Assembly (NCBI GenBank): GCA_050261495.1
Contig: JBLNDI010000063.1
Span: forward strand, 1-15,804
Reading direction: 5' to 3'
DNA from: JBMNKL01 sp050261495
Lineage (GTDB): Bacteria; Bacillota; Clostridia; Acetivibrionales; DTU013
Length of the DNA: 15,804 bases
The notes beneath the pieces were generated by a model. The model was not told where the DNA came from. It did no database searches and was given only the letters and a program-made list of their open reading frames with translations. The position numbers and the translations under genes were made by a program. This document shows, piece by piece, positions 1-7,736 of this stretch; within the stretch, counting starts at the first letter, position 1, and each line of letters opens with the position of its first letter.

Positions 1-366
1 TACCACCGCGTTTATGACTACCGGCGGGAGCGGCGCCAGGTATTTCACGGGCATTTTGCGCGTCAGAAATGCCGCCGCCAGCGTGGCAAGGCTCCCGAAT
101 ATCACATCGTACAGGCTTACCCCTACAATAATATTGGCCAGCAGGCAGCCGGCAAACAGCCCGGGTATTGCAGCCGGCATGAAAAACGGCAGCACCGTTA
201 ACGCTTCCGACACCCTCACCTGCACCTGCCCGGAGCCTCCCGGGATAAGGATGGTAAGCGCCGCATACATCGCGGCAATAAACGCCGCTTCGACAATAAA
301 CCTGGTATGCTTTCCGCGGTATCTGACATACCTTGAAGTATTATTTTTTCCAGTGTCGCCTTCCAT
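1..366 (-). CDS. queT: QueT family queuosine-precursor transporter (S component), 3' end cut by window edge
   Basis: The first 122 codons are present; the rest lies beyond base 1. After a polar N-terminus the protein turns hydrophobic (AAFIAAMYAALTIL), then carries the block VRVSEALTVLPFFMPAAIPG followed by LFAGCLLANI and FGSLATL, which I recognise as typical of QueT (DUF988/COG4708) proteins. These are small membrane S components of ECF transporters that import a queuosine precursor; the energising ECF subunits are not in this window. I chose ATG 366 because AAAGGA (380-375) lies 8 bases upstream of it; ATG 375 would directly abut that ribosome binding site. A preQ1-I-like aptamer and terminator lie in the leader, which independently supports the queuosine assignment. 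QueT proteins are about 165-170 residues, so roughly a quarter is missing here. Confidence 0.88.
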   Translation of the reverse strand, partial: MEGDTGKNNTSRYVRYRGKHTRFIVEAAFIAAMYAALTILIPGGSGQVQVRVSEALTVLPFFMPAAIPGLFAGCLLANIIVGVSLYDVIFGSLATLAAAFLTRKMPVKYLAPLPPVVINAVV

Positions 367-420
367 CGCCGACATCCTTTCTCTTCACACGCTTTTCTTT
401 TATTATCCGCAAAAATATAT

Positions 421-444
421 AAAAAAAAGGGCAGCCTGCCCCCC
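421..444 (-). terminator. Rho-independent terminator, expression platform of the preQ1 riboswitch
   Basis: On the minus strand GGGCA (441-437) and TGCCC (433-429) form a GC-only-but-one stem around a 3-base loop. It is followed at once by eight T residues (428-421), and G-U pairs can extend the stem. It lies between the aptamer and the queT start codon, so it is best read as a ligand-controlled attenuator. GGGCTGCTGC (481-472) can pair partly with the terminator stem and could be the antiterminator, but this is an inference. Confidence 0.75.
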
Positions 445-500
445 AAATCAAATCATGCGCCGCATGCGAATGCAGCAGCCCGCCTTAGCATGCTGCGCGT

Positions 501-540
501 TCCGTAGTTTTGTTTATAGACAGGATGGTTTCGAACTGTC
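501..540 (-). ncRNA. preQ1-I riboswitch aptamer in the queT leader
   Basis: On the minus strand, GACAG (540-536) pairs with CTGTC (523-519) to form P1. The 12-base loop between them has the same length as the loop of the Bacillus queC aptamer as I remember it, and ends in the C expected to contact the ligand. P1 is followed by an A-rich tail, TATAAACAAAACTACGG (518-502), close to the family tail ending ACTAAGG. One tail base differs (C for A) and the loop differs at the position expected to pair with it (G for U), consistent with a preserved P2 pseudoknot. The adjacent downstream gene is queT, a known target of this class. The assignment rests on reading by eye, without a covariance-model score. 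Confidence 0.8.
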
Positions 541-567
541 TTATTTATTTTTCCAAATCATGCTCGG

Positions 568-1368
568 TTATTCGCCGAAGTCCATTACCCTGATTGCCAT
601 TGTTGGGCATACCTTCGCGCATTCCCCGCAATTGACGCATTTGCTGTAATCTATCCGGGCCAGCGTTCCTTCCATGCTTATCGCGTCGTACTTGCACGCC
701 TTTACGCAGCGCATGCAGCCGATGCATCCCACCTGGCAATTGTTCCTTGTAACGGCGCCCTTGTCCCTGGACCTGCACATGACCGAATATTTCTTGTCTT
801 TATCAATAAGCTCGATCAGTTTTTTCGGACATGCCGCAACACATTTGCCGCAGGCTTTGCAGCGGTCCTCTATAACCCTTGCGATACCCCCGGTTATGAC
901 AATCGCATCAAAGGGGCACGCCTTCAGGCAATCCCCGTAGCCAAGACATCCGTACGCACATGATTTTTGCCCGCCGTAAAGCTGTGCTGCAGCGGCACAG
1001 CTGCTAATACCCCTGTATATATATTTCTCTTTGCTTATACTTTGCCGTCCGTTGCATAAAACCCTTGCAGTCGTCCTCTTGAAGCCCTCCGGCTCAACTC
1101 CCATGATTTCCGCCACCTTTTCGGCCACGGAACTTCCGCCGACAGGACATGCATTTGTCGGGGCTTTTCCCTCGACCACAGCATTCGCATACCCGTCACA
1201 GCCGGAATAGCCGCAAGCTCCGCAATTTGCTCCGGGAAGCACGTCCCTTACCAATGAGACCCTCTCATTCACCTGTACCGCAAATACTTTCGAAGCATAT
1301 GAAAGACCTATTCCAAAGACCAGCCCAAGGCCGCCGATTACAAGTACGGCCATAATTATGTCTACCAT
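568..1368 (-). CDS. rnfB: Rnf complex subunit B, polyferredoxin
   Basis: A 266-residue protein that passes electrons between ferredoxin and the membrane part of Rnf. Residues 3-25 form one transmembrane anchor. The RnfB-specific cluster site follows (Cys49, Cys52, Cys57, Cys74 in GANCGACGYSGC). Further cysteine groups typical of two double-[4Fe-4S] ferredoxin modules come next: Cys137/141/147/151 with Cys170/173/176/180, and Cys211/215/218/221/225 with Cys244/247/250/254. About five clusters are therefore expected, somewhat fewer than in longer acetogen RnfB proteins. GGGGGG precedes ATG 1368 by 7 bases, and the gene begins 19 bases after rnfA. It is the last rnf gene, as usual in clostridial operons. 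No independent terminator follows it; the riboswitch starts 27 bases later. Confidence 0.96.
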   Translation of the reverse strand: MVDIIMAVLVIGGLGLVFGIGLSYASKVFAVQVNERVSLVRDVLPGANCGACGYSGCDGYANAVVEGKAPTNACPVGGSSVAEKVAEIMGVEPEGFKRTTARVLCNGRQSISKEKYIYRGISSCAAAAQLYGGQKSCAYGCLGYGDCLKACPFDAIVITGGIARVIEDRCKACGKCVAACPKKLIELIDKDKKYSVMCRSRDKGAVTRNNCQVGCIGCMRCVKACKYDAISMEGTLARIDYSKCVNCGECAKVCPTMAIRVMDFGE

Positions 1369-1387
1369 ATTTAAACCCCCCGGACTT

Positions 1388-1969
1388 TCATTTAACTAAA
1401 CCCTGGAATCCGAAAAACGCCAACGAAACCAATGACGCCGAAATCAAGGAGATTGAAAACCCCTCGAGGCACTTCGGAATCCTGGCAGTTTCAAGGCGTT
1501 CCCTTATACCTGCAAAGAGCACAATGGCCAATGTAAAACCAACGCCTGAAAATGCGCCGTTGAAAACGGATATGAGGAAATTATGCTCAGCTTCTATATT
1601 CAAAAGGCACACGCCAAGCACGGCGCAATTGGTTGTAATCAGCGGAAGGTAAATACCCAGCGCATTGTAGAGCGCCCGGCTTGTTTTAAGTATCACCATT
1701 TCAACCAACTGCACCAGGGCCGCGATAACCAGTATAAAGGCTATCGTTTGCAGGTATTCCAAACCAAACGGCTTGAGCAGGAATTCCTGGACCAACCATG
1801 TAACCGCGGAAGCAAGCGCCATGACGAATATTACCGCCACGCCCATGCCCACAGCCGTCTTAACCTTCTTGGATACCCCGAGAAACGGACATATTCCAAG
1901 GAATTGGACAACCACGAAATTTTCTATGAAAACTGCCGATATAAATGTTATCAGGATACTCTCGAGCAT
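1388..1969 (-). CDS. rnfA: Rnf complex subunit A, integral membrane protein
   Basis: A 193-residue, highly hydrophobic protein with about six transmembrane helices, homologous to NqrE. It pairs with RnfE in the membrane core. The N-terminal block FVVVQFLGICPFLGV holds the conserved cysteine (Cys27), and a second cysteine sits in ITTNCAVLG. In Rnf/Nqr structures the equivalent cysteines of the two paralogous subunits ligate an intramembrane iron-sulfur centre. ATG 1969 is chosen because it gives the family-typical start (MLESIL) and is preceded by AAAGGAGG. A longer reading frame from base 2026 would overlap rnfE and has no family-like N-terminus. It starts 2 bases after the rnfE stop. Confidence 0.95.
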   Translation of the reverse strand: MLESILITFISAVFIENFVVVQFLGICPFLGVSKKVKTAVGMGVAVIFVMALASAVTWLVQEFLLKPFGLEYLQTIAFILVIAALVQLVEMVILKTSRALYNALGIYLPLITTNCAVLGVCLLNIEAEHNFLISVFNGAFSGVGFTLAIVLFAGIRERLETARIPKCLEGFSISLISASLVSLAFFGFQGLVK

Positions 1970-1971
1970 TA

Positions 1972-2649
1972 CTAAACCTCCTTTTCGGACAACGCTGCAT
2001 GGCAACCCGCGTCGCAGCCATGGCAACCGGCGCTTTGAACCGCACAGCCGGTTTTTTGTGCCTGCCTGTTGGTTATGAGGTTAACAAGGCCTATTGAAAG
2101 ACCATAGACCAGGAAACCACCCGGGGGCAAAATCATAGCAAGCGCTGGGCTGCCCGATTCACCCAACAGCGATATGCCGAATATGCTACCGTTTCCAAGT
2201 ATCTCCCTGATGGCCCCGATTCCCGTAATGGCAAGAGTAAATCCTATACCCATGCCCAGCCCGTCTATGGCAGAGTCCAGGATGGGATTCTTCGACGCAA
2301 ATGATTCTGCTCTGGCCATTATAATACAGTTAACGACTATGAGCGGAATATAAATGCCCAAAGCCTTGTCCAGCACGGGCACATAGGCCTTCAGCAGCAT
2401 CTGTACGATTGTTACGAATCCTGCAATTATTGCGACGAATACAGGCATTCTTACCTTTGACGGCGTAAACTTTCTAAGCGCTGAAATCACCACGTTGGAC
2501 CCTATCAGCACGAATGTCGCCGCGATTCCCATGCCAATGCCGTTAATCGCGGAAGTCGTAATAGCCAGCGTCGGGCAGGTGCCCAGCACAAGGCGGAACG
2601 TCGGGTTTTCGTCTATAATTCCGTTTTTTATCAGTTTAAACATTTTCAT
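1972..2649 (-). CDS. rnfE: Rnf complex subunit E, integral membrane protein
   Basis: A 225-residue membrane protein homologous to NqrD and paralogous to RnfA. The family start NGIIDENPTFRLVLGTCPTLA is clear, with the conserved cysteine in GTCPTLA and the second in IVVNCIIM; these correspond to iron-ligating residues in Rnf/Nqr. About six hydrophobic helices follow. The C-terminal tail is cysteine-rich (GCAVQSAGCHGCDAGCH, near residues 202-218) and lies outside the conserved helices. The start ATG 2649 overlaps the rnfG stop as ATGA, implying translational coupling. A start further upstream at 2703 would run far into rnfG and is rejected. Confidence 0.95.
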   Translation of the reverse strand: MKMFKLIKNGIIDENPTFRLVLGTCPTLAITTSAINGIGMGIAATFVLIGSNVVISALRKFTPSKVRMPVFVAIIAGFVTIVQMLLKAYVPVLDKALGIYIPLIVVNCIIMARAESFASKNPILDSAIDGLGMGIGFTLAITGIGAIREILGNGSIFGISLLGESGSPALAMILPPGGFLVYGLSIGLVNLITNRQAQKTGCAVQSAGCHGCDAGCHAALSEKEV

Positions 2650-3236
2650 TTCCCATCGCCTCCATATCCCTCTTCCAACAGCTTGCCGCCCAGCCTTGCG
2701 CATGCGGCTACAGCCCTGGTTACAGCATTTGTGCTTACGGTAGCGCCGCTTATGGCTTGGATTTCATCATCGGATGAGGCAGGCTTCTTAACCACCTTGA
2801 AATCAACGCCCAGGTCCTTGCCGACGAACTGGCCCGTAAAACTGTCATCCGCCGTTTTAGTACCCAGTCCGGGCGTTTCACTGTTTTCGCCCACTCTCAC
2901 GCCAGATATTTTTTTATCACTGCCAATGCCTACGGTCACAGCGATTTCCCCGCCGAAACCGCTAGGCGAAGCTTCCATCACATATCCGACAAGGTTTTGC
3001 CCGCTGTAGGCTGCAAAAACCCTGTCAATCAAGCCGCTTTCATCCATGCTGTTCCAGTCCTCAAGCTCCTTGAAACTGTCGGCTTTCTCCAATACCAGTT
3101 TCCTTTGCTCTTCCGCATCTTTTTCCGACCTCAGTTTAATGGTATCTTTCGTTATGGCATTGACAAATGCCAGGCAGAAGGCTGTCAACATGCAAATTAC
3201 AAACAAGGATAACGAGGGTTTTAACATATCACGCAT
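2646..3236 (-). CDS. rnfG: Rnf complex subunit G, covalent-FMN protein
   Basis: A 196-residue protein homologous to NqrC. One transmembrane helix (about residues 8-28) anchors an extracytoplasmic FMN-binding domain. ETPGLGTK (residues 120-127) and SGATVSTNAV (163-172) are family motifs. Thr166 in SGAT is the expected attachment site for FMN through a phosphoester bond made by ApbE flavin transferase; no apbE gene lies in this window. ATG 3236 overlaps the end of rnfD by 8 bases and has GGAGGTG about 9 bases upstream. A second ATG at 3227 is less well placed. Confidence 0.95.
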   Translation of the reverse strand: MRDMLKPSLSLFVICMLTAFCLAFVNAITKDTIKLRSEKDAEEQRKLVLEKADSFKELEDWNSMDESGLIDRVFAAYSGQNLVGYVMEASPSGFGGEIAVTVGIGSDKKISGVRVGENSETPGLGTKTADDSFTGQFVGKDLGVDFKVVKKPASSDDEIQAISGATVSTNAVTRAVAACARLGGKLLEEGYGGDGK

Positions 3237-4188
3237 TTTTCACAGCACCTCCACCAAATCTTTTCGGCATAATGTACCTGTCTATCATGGGAACGGCTAG
3301 GTTCATCAGCAGTATTGAATATGACACGCCTTCGGGATACCCCCCGTATAGCCTGATTATCGATGTCAACAGGCCGCAGCCTATCCCCATGACGATTCTT
3401 CCTTTAAACGTCACGGGCGAAGTTGTATAATCCGTTGCCATAAAGAAAGCGCCCAGTATCAGCCCGCCTGATAGTATATGGCGGACAAAGTCGCCGGTGA
3501 ACGGCTCCGAGCCTCCAAAAATCCATGTCATCAATCCTACGGAACCTATAAAAGCAACCGGCAACTCAATCGTAATGACTTTCCTTGCCAGCAGATATGC
3601 GGCGCCTATCAGCAGCGCCAGCGCCGACGTCTCGCCGATAGTTCCCCCGATATTTCCTGTAAAAATATCCCACAACCCGGGCATTTGGCCTGAAACCTCG
3701 CCGCTTTTTTTGAGCAGCGCCAGCGGCGTCGCGGTACTGATTGCATCCCATCCGGGCTGCAGCCACGTTGTCATCTGGACAGGCCACGAAGCCATCAGAA
3801 ATGCCCTGGCAGCCAGAGCGGGATTGATAAAGTTGTGTCCCAGGCCGCCGAATAACTGTTTTACAATAATGATTGCGAAAACGCCGCCTATTGCGGCAAT
3901 CCAAACCGGCACCGCCGGAGACAGGTTGAACGCAAGAAGCATACCTGTCACTACGGCGCTAAAATCCGAAACAGTATTGGGCTTTTTAACTATTTTATTC
4001 CATGCATATTCCGACAATACGCACGAAAGCACGGTAACAAGGATCAGCATCGCCGCCCTGACCTTGAAGAAATACACCGAAGCCGCCACTGCAGGAATCA
4101 GCGCTATGACGACGTCCCCCATGATTCTTTGGGTACTTTCGCCGCTTTTTATATGAGGTGACGATCCTACTGTCAGATTTATCTCCAT
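3229..4188 (-). CDS. rnfD: Rnf complex subunit D, covalent-FMN membrane subunit
   Basis: A 319-residue multi-helix membrane protein homologous to NqrB. The N-terminus (SSPHIKSGESTQRIMGDVVIALIP) is typical of RnfD. The motif DAISTATPLALLK holds the expected FMN-bearing threonine, Thr154, in a slightly variant setting (STAT, where SGAT is common). NPALAARAF and GETSALALLIG are further family blocks. ATG 4188 is chosen because it gives the family N-terminus and has AAGGGGGG about 10 bases upstream. The reading frame is open back to 4482, but that extension is a shadow of rnfC. The gene begins 1 base after the rnfC stop codon. Confidence 0.95.
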   Translation of the reverse strand: MEINLTVGSSPHIKSGESTQRIMGDVVIALIPAVAASVYFFKVRAAMLILVTVLSCVLSEYAWNKIVKKPNTVSDFSAVVTGMLLAFNLSPAVPVWIAAIGGVFAIIIVKQLFGGLGHNFINPALAARAFLMASWPVQMTTWLQPGWDAISTATPLALLKKSGEVSGQMPGLWDIFTGNIGGTIGETSALALLIGAAYLLARKVITIELPVAFIGSVGLMTWIFGGSEPFTGDFVRHILSGGLILGAFFMATDYTTSPVTFKGRIVMGIGCGLLTSIIRLYGGYPEGVSYSILLMNLAVPMIDRYIMPKRFGGGAVKNA

Positions 4189-4189
4189 T

Positions 4190-5521
4190 TTAATTTTTCC
4201 CCCCTTGTTTCTTTGCCGCCATTTTCGCAAGCTCCGCCTTTGCGTAACGCATCGACTGCACCAGGTTCCTTGAAGCAGGGCATACGTAGGAGCAGCAGCC
4301 GCATTCAATGCAATCGCCCGCATGGTATTTTTCAAGCTCCTCAAATTTGCCCATCTCAACATACGCGTTGATAAAGAGCGGAAGCAGCGACATGGGACAC
4401 GCGGCGACACATTTCCCGCACCGGATGCATACCGATTCCGGCGATTTTGACACCTCTTTTTCAGATAACGCGAGAACGGCATTATTCTGCTTTAAAACAG
4501 GCGTATCAAGCGAATACTGCGCCACTCCCATCATAGGTCCTCCCATGATCACTATCTCAGGCTCCCTTTTGAAGCCTCCGCAAAAATCAAATATTTCCTT
4601 CAACGGGGTGCCCACGTACACTTCAAGGTTCATCGGGTTCGCCACGGCACCGCCGTCCACGGTAATCTTTCTTTTTACAAGCGGCATGCCTGTCCTGAAA
4701 TACCTGGCTATAAAGGCCACGGTCGCTACATTTTGCACCAGTACGCCCACTTCCGCCGGAAGCTTGCCCGGCGGAACTTCCCTGCCGGTTACGGCATAAA
4801 TCAGCTGTTTCTCGCCACCCTGCGGGTACCTGGTACGCAGTTTTACCACTTGTATATTCCTGTCATCTTTCAATAAGCCTGACAACTTTTTTATTGCCAC
4901 CGGCTTATTTGACTCAATACCTATAAAAGCCCTGGGCGCCCCCGTAATCTCCATCACTTTTCTCGTGCCTTCAATGATGTCTTCCGGGTTTTCCATCATT
5001 TCCCTGTAATCGGAAGTAATATACGGTTCACACTCGGCGCCGTTAATCAGCAAGGTATCTATAACTTTTCCAGGTGGAGGCGAAAGCTTTATAAACGTAG
5101 GGAAACCTGCGCCGCCAAGTCCGACCAGTCCCGATTCCCTGATACTCTTTATCATGCTTTCCCGGTCATGGCATTCGGGAGGCTTGACGCTCTCATGCAC
5201 TTCCTGGAGCCCGTCCGGTTTTATCTCGACAGCCTGCACCTCAAAACCCCCCGGGAAAAGAACAGGCTTTATTTCGCTTACTATTCCCGAAACGCTCGAA
5301 TGCACAGGGGCCGAAACCATCTTGTCCGAATCGCCGATTTTCTGCCCGACCAGTACCCTGTCGCCCTTTTTAACGATAGGCGTGCATGGCGCTCCTATAT
5401 GATGGAGCATGGGTATGACAACCTTTGAGGGCAAAGGCATTTCCACTGTCTTAAGTTCCGACGTCTGCTTGTAATGCCCGGGTTCTACACCGCCCCTGAA
5501 TGATTTTAACGCTTTTATCAA
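4190..5521 (-). CDS. rnfC: Rnf complex subunit C, NAD(H)-binding subunit
   Basis: A 443-residue cytoplasmic subunit that carries the NAD(H) and FMN site of Rnf. The start region ALKSFRGGV and the block PLPSKVVIPMLHHIGAPC are family-typical. GLGGAGFPTFIK (about residues 134-145) is the nucleotide/flavin-binding loop. Two [4Fe-4S] motifs follow near the C-terminus: CIRCGKCVAACP (365-376) and CIECGCCSYVCP (404-415). I place the start at TTG 5521 because GAGG (5533-5530) lies 8 bases upstream and the protein then begins directly with the family N-terminus. GTG 5530 overlaps the ribosome binding site and is less likely. This is the first gene of the operon. Confidence 0.94.
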   Translation of the reverse strand: MIKALKSFRGGVEPGHYKQTSELKTVEMPLPSKVVIPMLHHIGAPCTPIVKKGDRVLVGQKIGDSDKMVSAPVHSSVSGIVSEIKPVLFPGGFEVQAVEIKPDGLQEVHESVKPPECHDRESMIKSIRESGLVGLGGAGFPTFIKLSPPPGKVIDTLLINGAECEPYITSDYREMMENPEDIIEGTRKVMEITGAPRAFIGIESNKPVAIKKLSGLLKDDRNIQVVKLRTRYPQGGEKQLIYAVTGREVPPGKLPAEVGVLVQNVATVAFIARYFRTGMPLVKRKITVDGGAVANPMNLEVYVGTPLKEIFDFCGGFKREPEIVIMGGPMMGVAQYSLDTPVLKQNNAVLALSEKEVSKSPESVCIRCGKCVAACPMSLLPLFINAYVEMGKFEELEKYHAGDCIECGCCSYVCPASRNLVQSMRYAKAELAKMAAKKQGGKN

Positions 5522-5637
5522 GAAACACACCTCACAATCTATCTCATAAAAGCCGTCCGCTTATCCAAAGCCACGGGAACCAACAATCATTTTCATAATT
5601 ATCGGAACCTTCGCAGCCAGAACTCTGCATGACCATC

Positions 5638-5691
5638 TGACAATATTGTATCACGTTTATTGTATACAATCTACAATTTTAAAACAATTGT
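5638..5691. promoter_or_regulatory. Cluster of ATTGT/ACAAT palindromes over the rnf promoter, candidate operator
   Basis: A perfect 12-base palindrome ATTGTATACAAT (5659-5670) covers the -10 box. A second palindrome ACAATATTGT (5640-5649) lies just downstream, near the start point, with its centre 20 bases away, about two helical turns. A third pair of arms, ACAATT (5673-5678) and AATTGT (5686-5691), covers the spacer and -35 box. The form resembles operators of several repressor families, including GntR-type sites; I cannot name the regulator. The stretch is AT-rich, which raises the chance of accidental palindromes. Confidence 0.45.
5659..5687 (-). promoter_or_regulatory. Promoter of the rnf operon
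   Basis: On the minus strand, TTGTTT (5687-5682) and TACAAT (5664-5659) are separated by 17 bases, a good vegetative sigma factor match. Transcription would start near 5652, giving a leader of about 130 bases before rnfC. The -10 box is half of the palindrome ATTGTATACAAT, so a repressor bound there would block this promoter. Confidence 0.65.
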
Positions 5692-5780
5692 TTTTTCGCT
5701 ATTTATATACCCTCATTCAGCGCTTATTCAACGATAAACAAACACTGAAACCAACCGGCGGTTATTCGGGCGGACGCCTG

Positions 5781-7454
5781 TTACTCATCAGCGCCGGCTT
5801 TTATATATGGATATATTCTTACCATAAGCGTCGCAATCTGACCGCGGTTCATAATTTCCTTCGGGTGGAACAAACCATCAGGAAAACCGCTGACAAGGCC
5901 CGCGGCCGCCATCCTGTTGATGGATTCGTAAGCCCACTGCGCCGTTTCGGGTGTAACATCGCTAAAGAAAATTTTTCCCGGCGGTTCCCCAACATCGATG
6001 ATGCGGTCGAGCAGTACCATCATCTGTTCCCTTGTCAATGCCTCATCAGGCTCGAATATACCGTCGGCGGTGCCCTTTACCAACCCATAGGCCGCAGCCG
6101 CCTCAATTTCCGCAAAAGCCCAGTGGCCGGCTGTATCCGAAAATACCGGCGAACTGTTTATGAAACCGGCCGTATCGATTCCCAGCATCCTGACGATAAT
6201 TGCGGCTGCCTGCGCCCTTGTAACAGGAGCGTCCGGCAGGAAGCGGGCGCTTGATACACCTTTCATCCATCCGTTATCCACAGCGGCGACAATTGCTTTT
6301 TTTGCCCAATGCTTTTGAATATCGCCAAAATACCTGCCGTTAAGCCATAATGAATAAAAATCCCATGTGCTTTTTTCCTCCTGTCCCAGGCTCCAGCTCC
6401 CGGCGCCCTTCAGGCCGTATTTCCCCACCAGTTCCAGTTTCCGCTTTATCGACTCTTCGTTTTCAAACCAAATGTCATACGTCCCTGCTTCAAGGGTATT
6501 TCCGAATACCACGGGCTTTTTGCCGGATGCCTTTATAGTTACGACAGCCCTCGGAGACTTTTGCACATGATCATATATTACCTTTCCGTTATATTCCATT
6601 ACAAGCTCTGCAACCGTGTTGTTGCTTATTCCGTATCCTCCGTATGCCGCTCCCCGCTTCCACAGCCTCCCGTAAAACGGAATGCCCAGCAGCAGCTTTC
6701 CAGCCGGAACTTCCCGCAGCGCCGCTTTAATCGAAGCCTCTACAAACGGGTACCCTGCGACCGGCCCTGCCCCGCCGGTCTTGCTTACATCACCCTGGTA
6801 ATGCTCGTCATAAGCCATCAGCAGGAGGTAATCGCAGTACCTGGCCAGTCCGGCATAATCATACGAGGCATGCCAGCCTTGGGTCAGTCCGTATGGGTTT
6901 GGTACAACGGCAACCGACACGGTTTTGCCGTCCGGCAGCTTTTCCCTGAGCAGCCTTACAAAATCCGTGTAGATATCTCTCTCATTTTCAGTCATGTTTT
7001 CAATATCCACGTTAACGCCGTCCAGGCCGTATTCCGAAATGGCCTCTGCAACCTGTGACGCCAGCACTTCCCTGTTGTTCAGCGCATTAATCCCCTTCTG
7101 ACGGTCCCAGTGGTTGCTTAAAAACGGCACAACCTTGATTCCCCTCTCGTGCATGCCGTTTATAAAGCCACGGTCAACAACCGGGGTAAGCTTTAGCGTC
7201 CCATCTTCGTTAAGATCAAAATAATTGGGAGCTATTTCGTCCAGTGAGCCATCTGTGTTATCGACCAGGCTTGTATATGACGCCGGATTGCCAAAGTAAA
7301 CATAACTCATATTATACCGCGCGGAAACACCGGCGTTTTCTCCTGTTGCCGCAACATACCCCCCTGCCAAAACCAGCAGAATAATGACATGCAATATAAC
7401 CAACGCTTTCAGCGTTATCGTCCTGACTGTCACAAAACACCAACCCCCATGCAT
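5781..7454 (-). CDS. Surface-anchored GH18 glycosidase with three SLH repeats
   Basis: A 557-residue protein. Residues 13-35 form a hydrophobic export signal or anchor. Residues about 45-370 are a glycoside hydrolase family 18 barrel of the YaaH/SleL-like type. DGVNVDIE (145-152) is the catalytic strand with Glu152 as acid/base; Asn148 stands where chitinases usually have Asp. YLLLMAYDEHY (209-219) and GSWSLG (352-357) are later barrel strands. Three SLH repeats follow (376-425, 438-487, 497-550), each with a TRAQ-like motif (TRAQ, TREQ, NRGQ), and would attach the protein to cell-wall polymer. Substrate is probably peptidoglycan or another GlcNAc polymer. ATG 7454 has AGGTG 4 bases upstream; a GTG at 7433 preceded by GGGGG is an alternative start. 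Confidence 0.9.
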   Translation of the reverse strand: MHGGWCFVTVRTITLKALVILHVIILLVLAGGYVAATGENAGVSARYNMSYVYFGNPASYTSLVDNTDGSLDEIAPNYFDLNEDGTLKLTPVVDRGFINGMHERGIKVVPFLSNHWDRQKGINALNNREVLASQVAEAISEYGLDGVNVDIENMTENERDIYTDFVRLLREKLPDGKTVSVAVVPNPYGLTQGWHASYDYAGLARYCDYLLLMAYDEHYQGDVSKTGGAGPVAGYPFVEASIKAALREVPAGKLLLGIPFYGRLWKRGAAYGGYGISNNTVAELVMEYNGKVIYDHVQKSPRAVVTIKASGKKPVVFGNTLEAGTYDIWFENEESIKRKLELVGKYGLKGAGSWSLGQEEKSTWDFYSLWLNGRYFGDIQKHWAKKAIVAAVDNGWMKGVSSARFLPDAPVTRAQAAAIIVRMLGIDTAGFINSSPVFSDTAGHWAFAEIEAAAAYGLVKGTADGIFEPDEALTREQMMVLLDRIIDVGEPPGKIFFSDVTPETAQWAYESINRMAAAGLVSGFPDGLFHPKEIMNRGQIATLMVRIYPYIKAGADE

Positions 7455-7505
7455 TTTTCACCTAGATTAAACTTACAAGAAAAGCCATCTCAAATCAATA
7501 AACAA

Positions 7506-7535
7506 ATTATGTTAACTGACGGACAAGCCAAGCAA
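7506..7535 (-). promoter_or_regulatory. Putative promoter of the GH18-SLH gene
   Basis: On the minus strand, TTGCTT (7535-7530) and CATAAT (7511-7506) are 18 bases apart. Transcription would begin near 7499, about 45 bases before ATG 7454. The -10 box is imperfect, so this is a moderate call. Confidence 0.45.
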
Positions 7536-7707
7536 GCCATCTGGATTTTCGGATGTTGGGAATTATTCCTTCACAACAGTTTGGTAATAGCCAAAAAACT
7601 CTTCATCCCTGTTCTTTGAGACGAAGAGCCATACTCCGCGCGGTATCACTCAAATTGGTTGAAAAACCCGCCTCGGCAGATGTAATGTATCATATGTTTT
7701 GCCATTG

Positions 7708-7736
7708 TTGACAGTGTATTTATGTAGTAGAATAAT
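7708..7736 (+). promoter_or_regulatory. Promoter of the response regulator/kinase operon
   Basis: A perfect -35 box TTGACA (7708-7713) is followed after exactly 17 bases by AATAAT (7731-7736). The start point would be near 7743, giving a leader of about 60 bases. It should be a fairly strong vegetative promoter, suggesting steady expression of the signalling proteins. Confidence 0.75.

Noticed and set aside
14..649. Plus-strand open frame of 211 codons at the left end
   Set aside because: It crosses queT, its riboswitch and the end of rnfB on the other strand, and its product has no family features. It is a shadow frame.
3497..4156. Plus-strand open frame of 219 codons
   Set aside because: It is entirely antisense to rnfD, which has clear family motifs; the frame is a by-product of that gene's codon use.
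5740..5780. Possible terminator after the GH18-SLH gene
   Set aside because: AACC/GGTT around GCC gives only a 4-base stem and no T-run follows at the right distance, so read-through into the rnf operon cannot be excluded.
5646..6254. Plus-strand open frame of 202 codons
   Set aside because: It begins in the rnf promoter region and runs opposite the SLH repeats of the GH18 gene. There is no ribosome binding site or recognisable domain.
7599..7628. Inverted repeat CTCTTC/GAAGAG in the divergent gap
   Set aside because: Six-base arms 18 bases apart are expected by chance at this scale, and it does not overlap either promoter.
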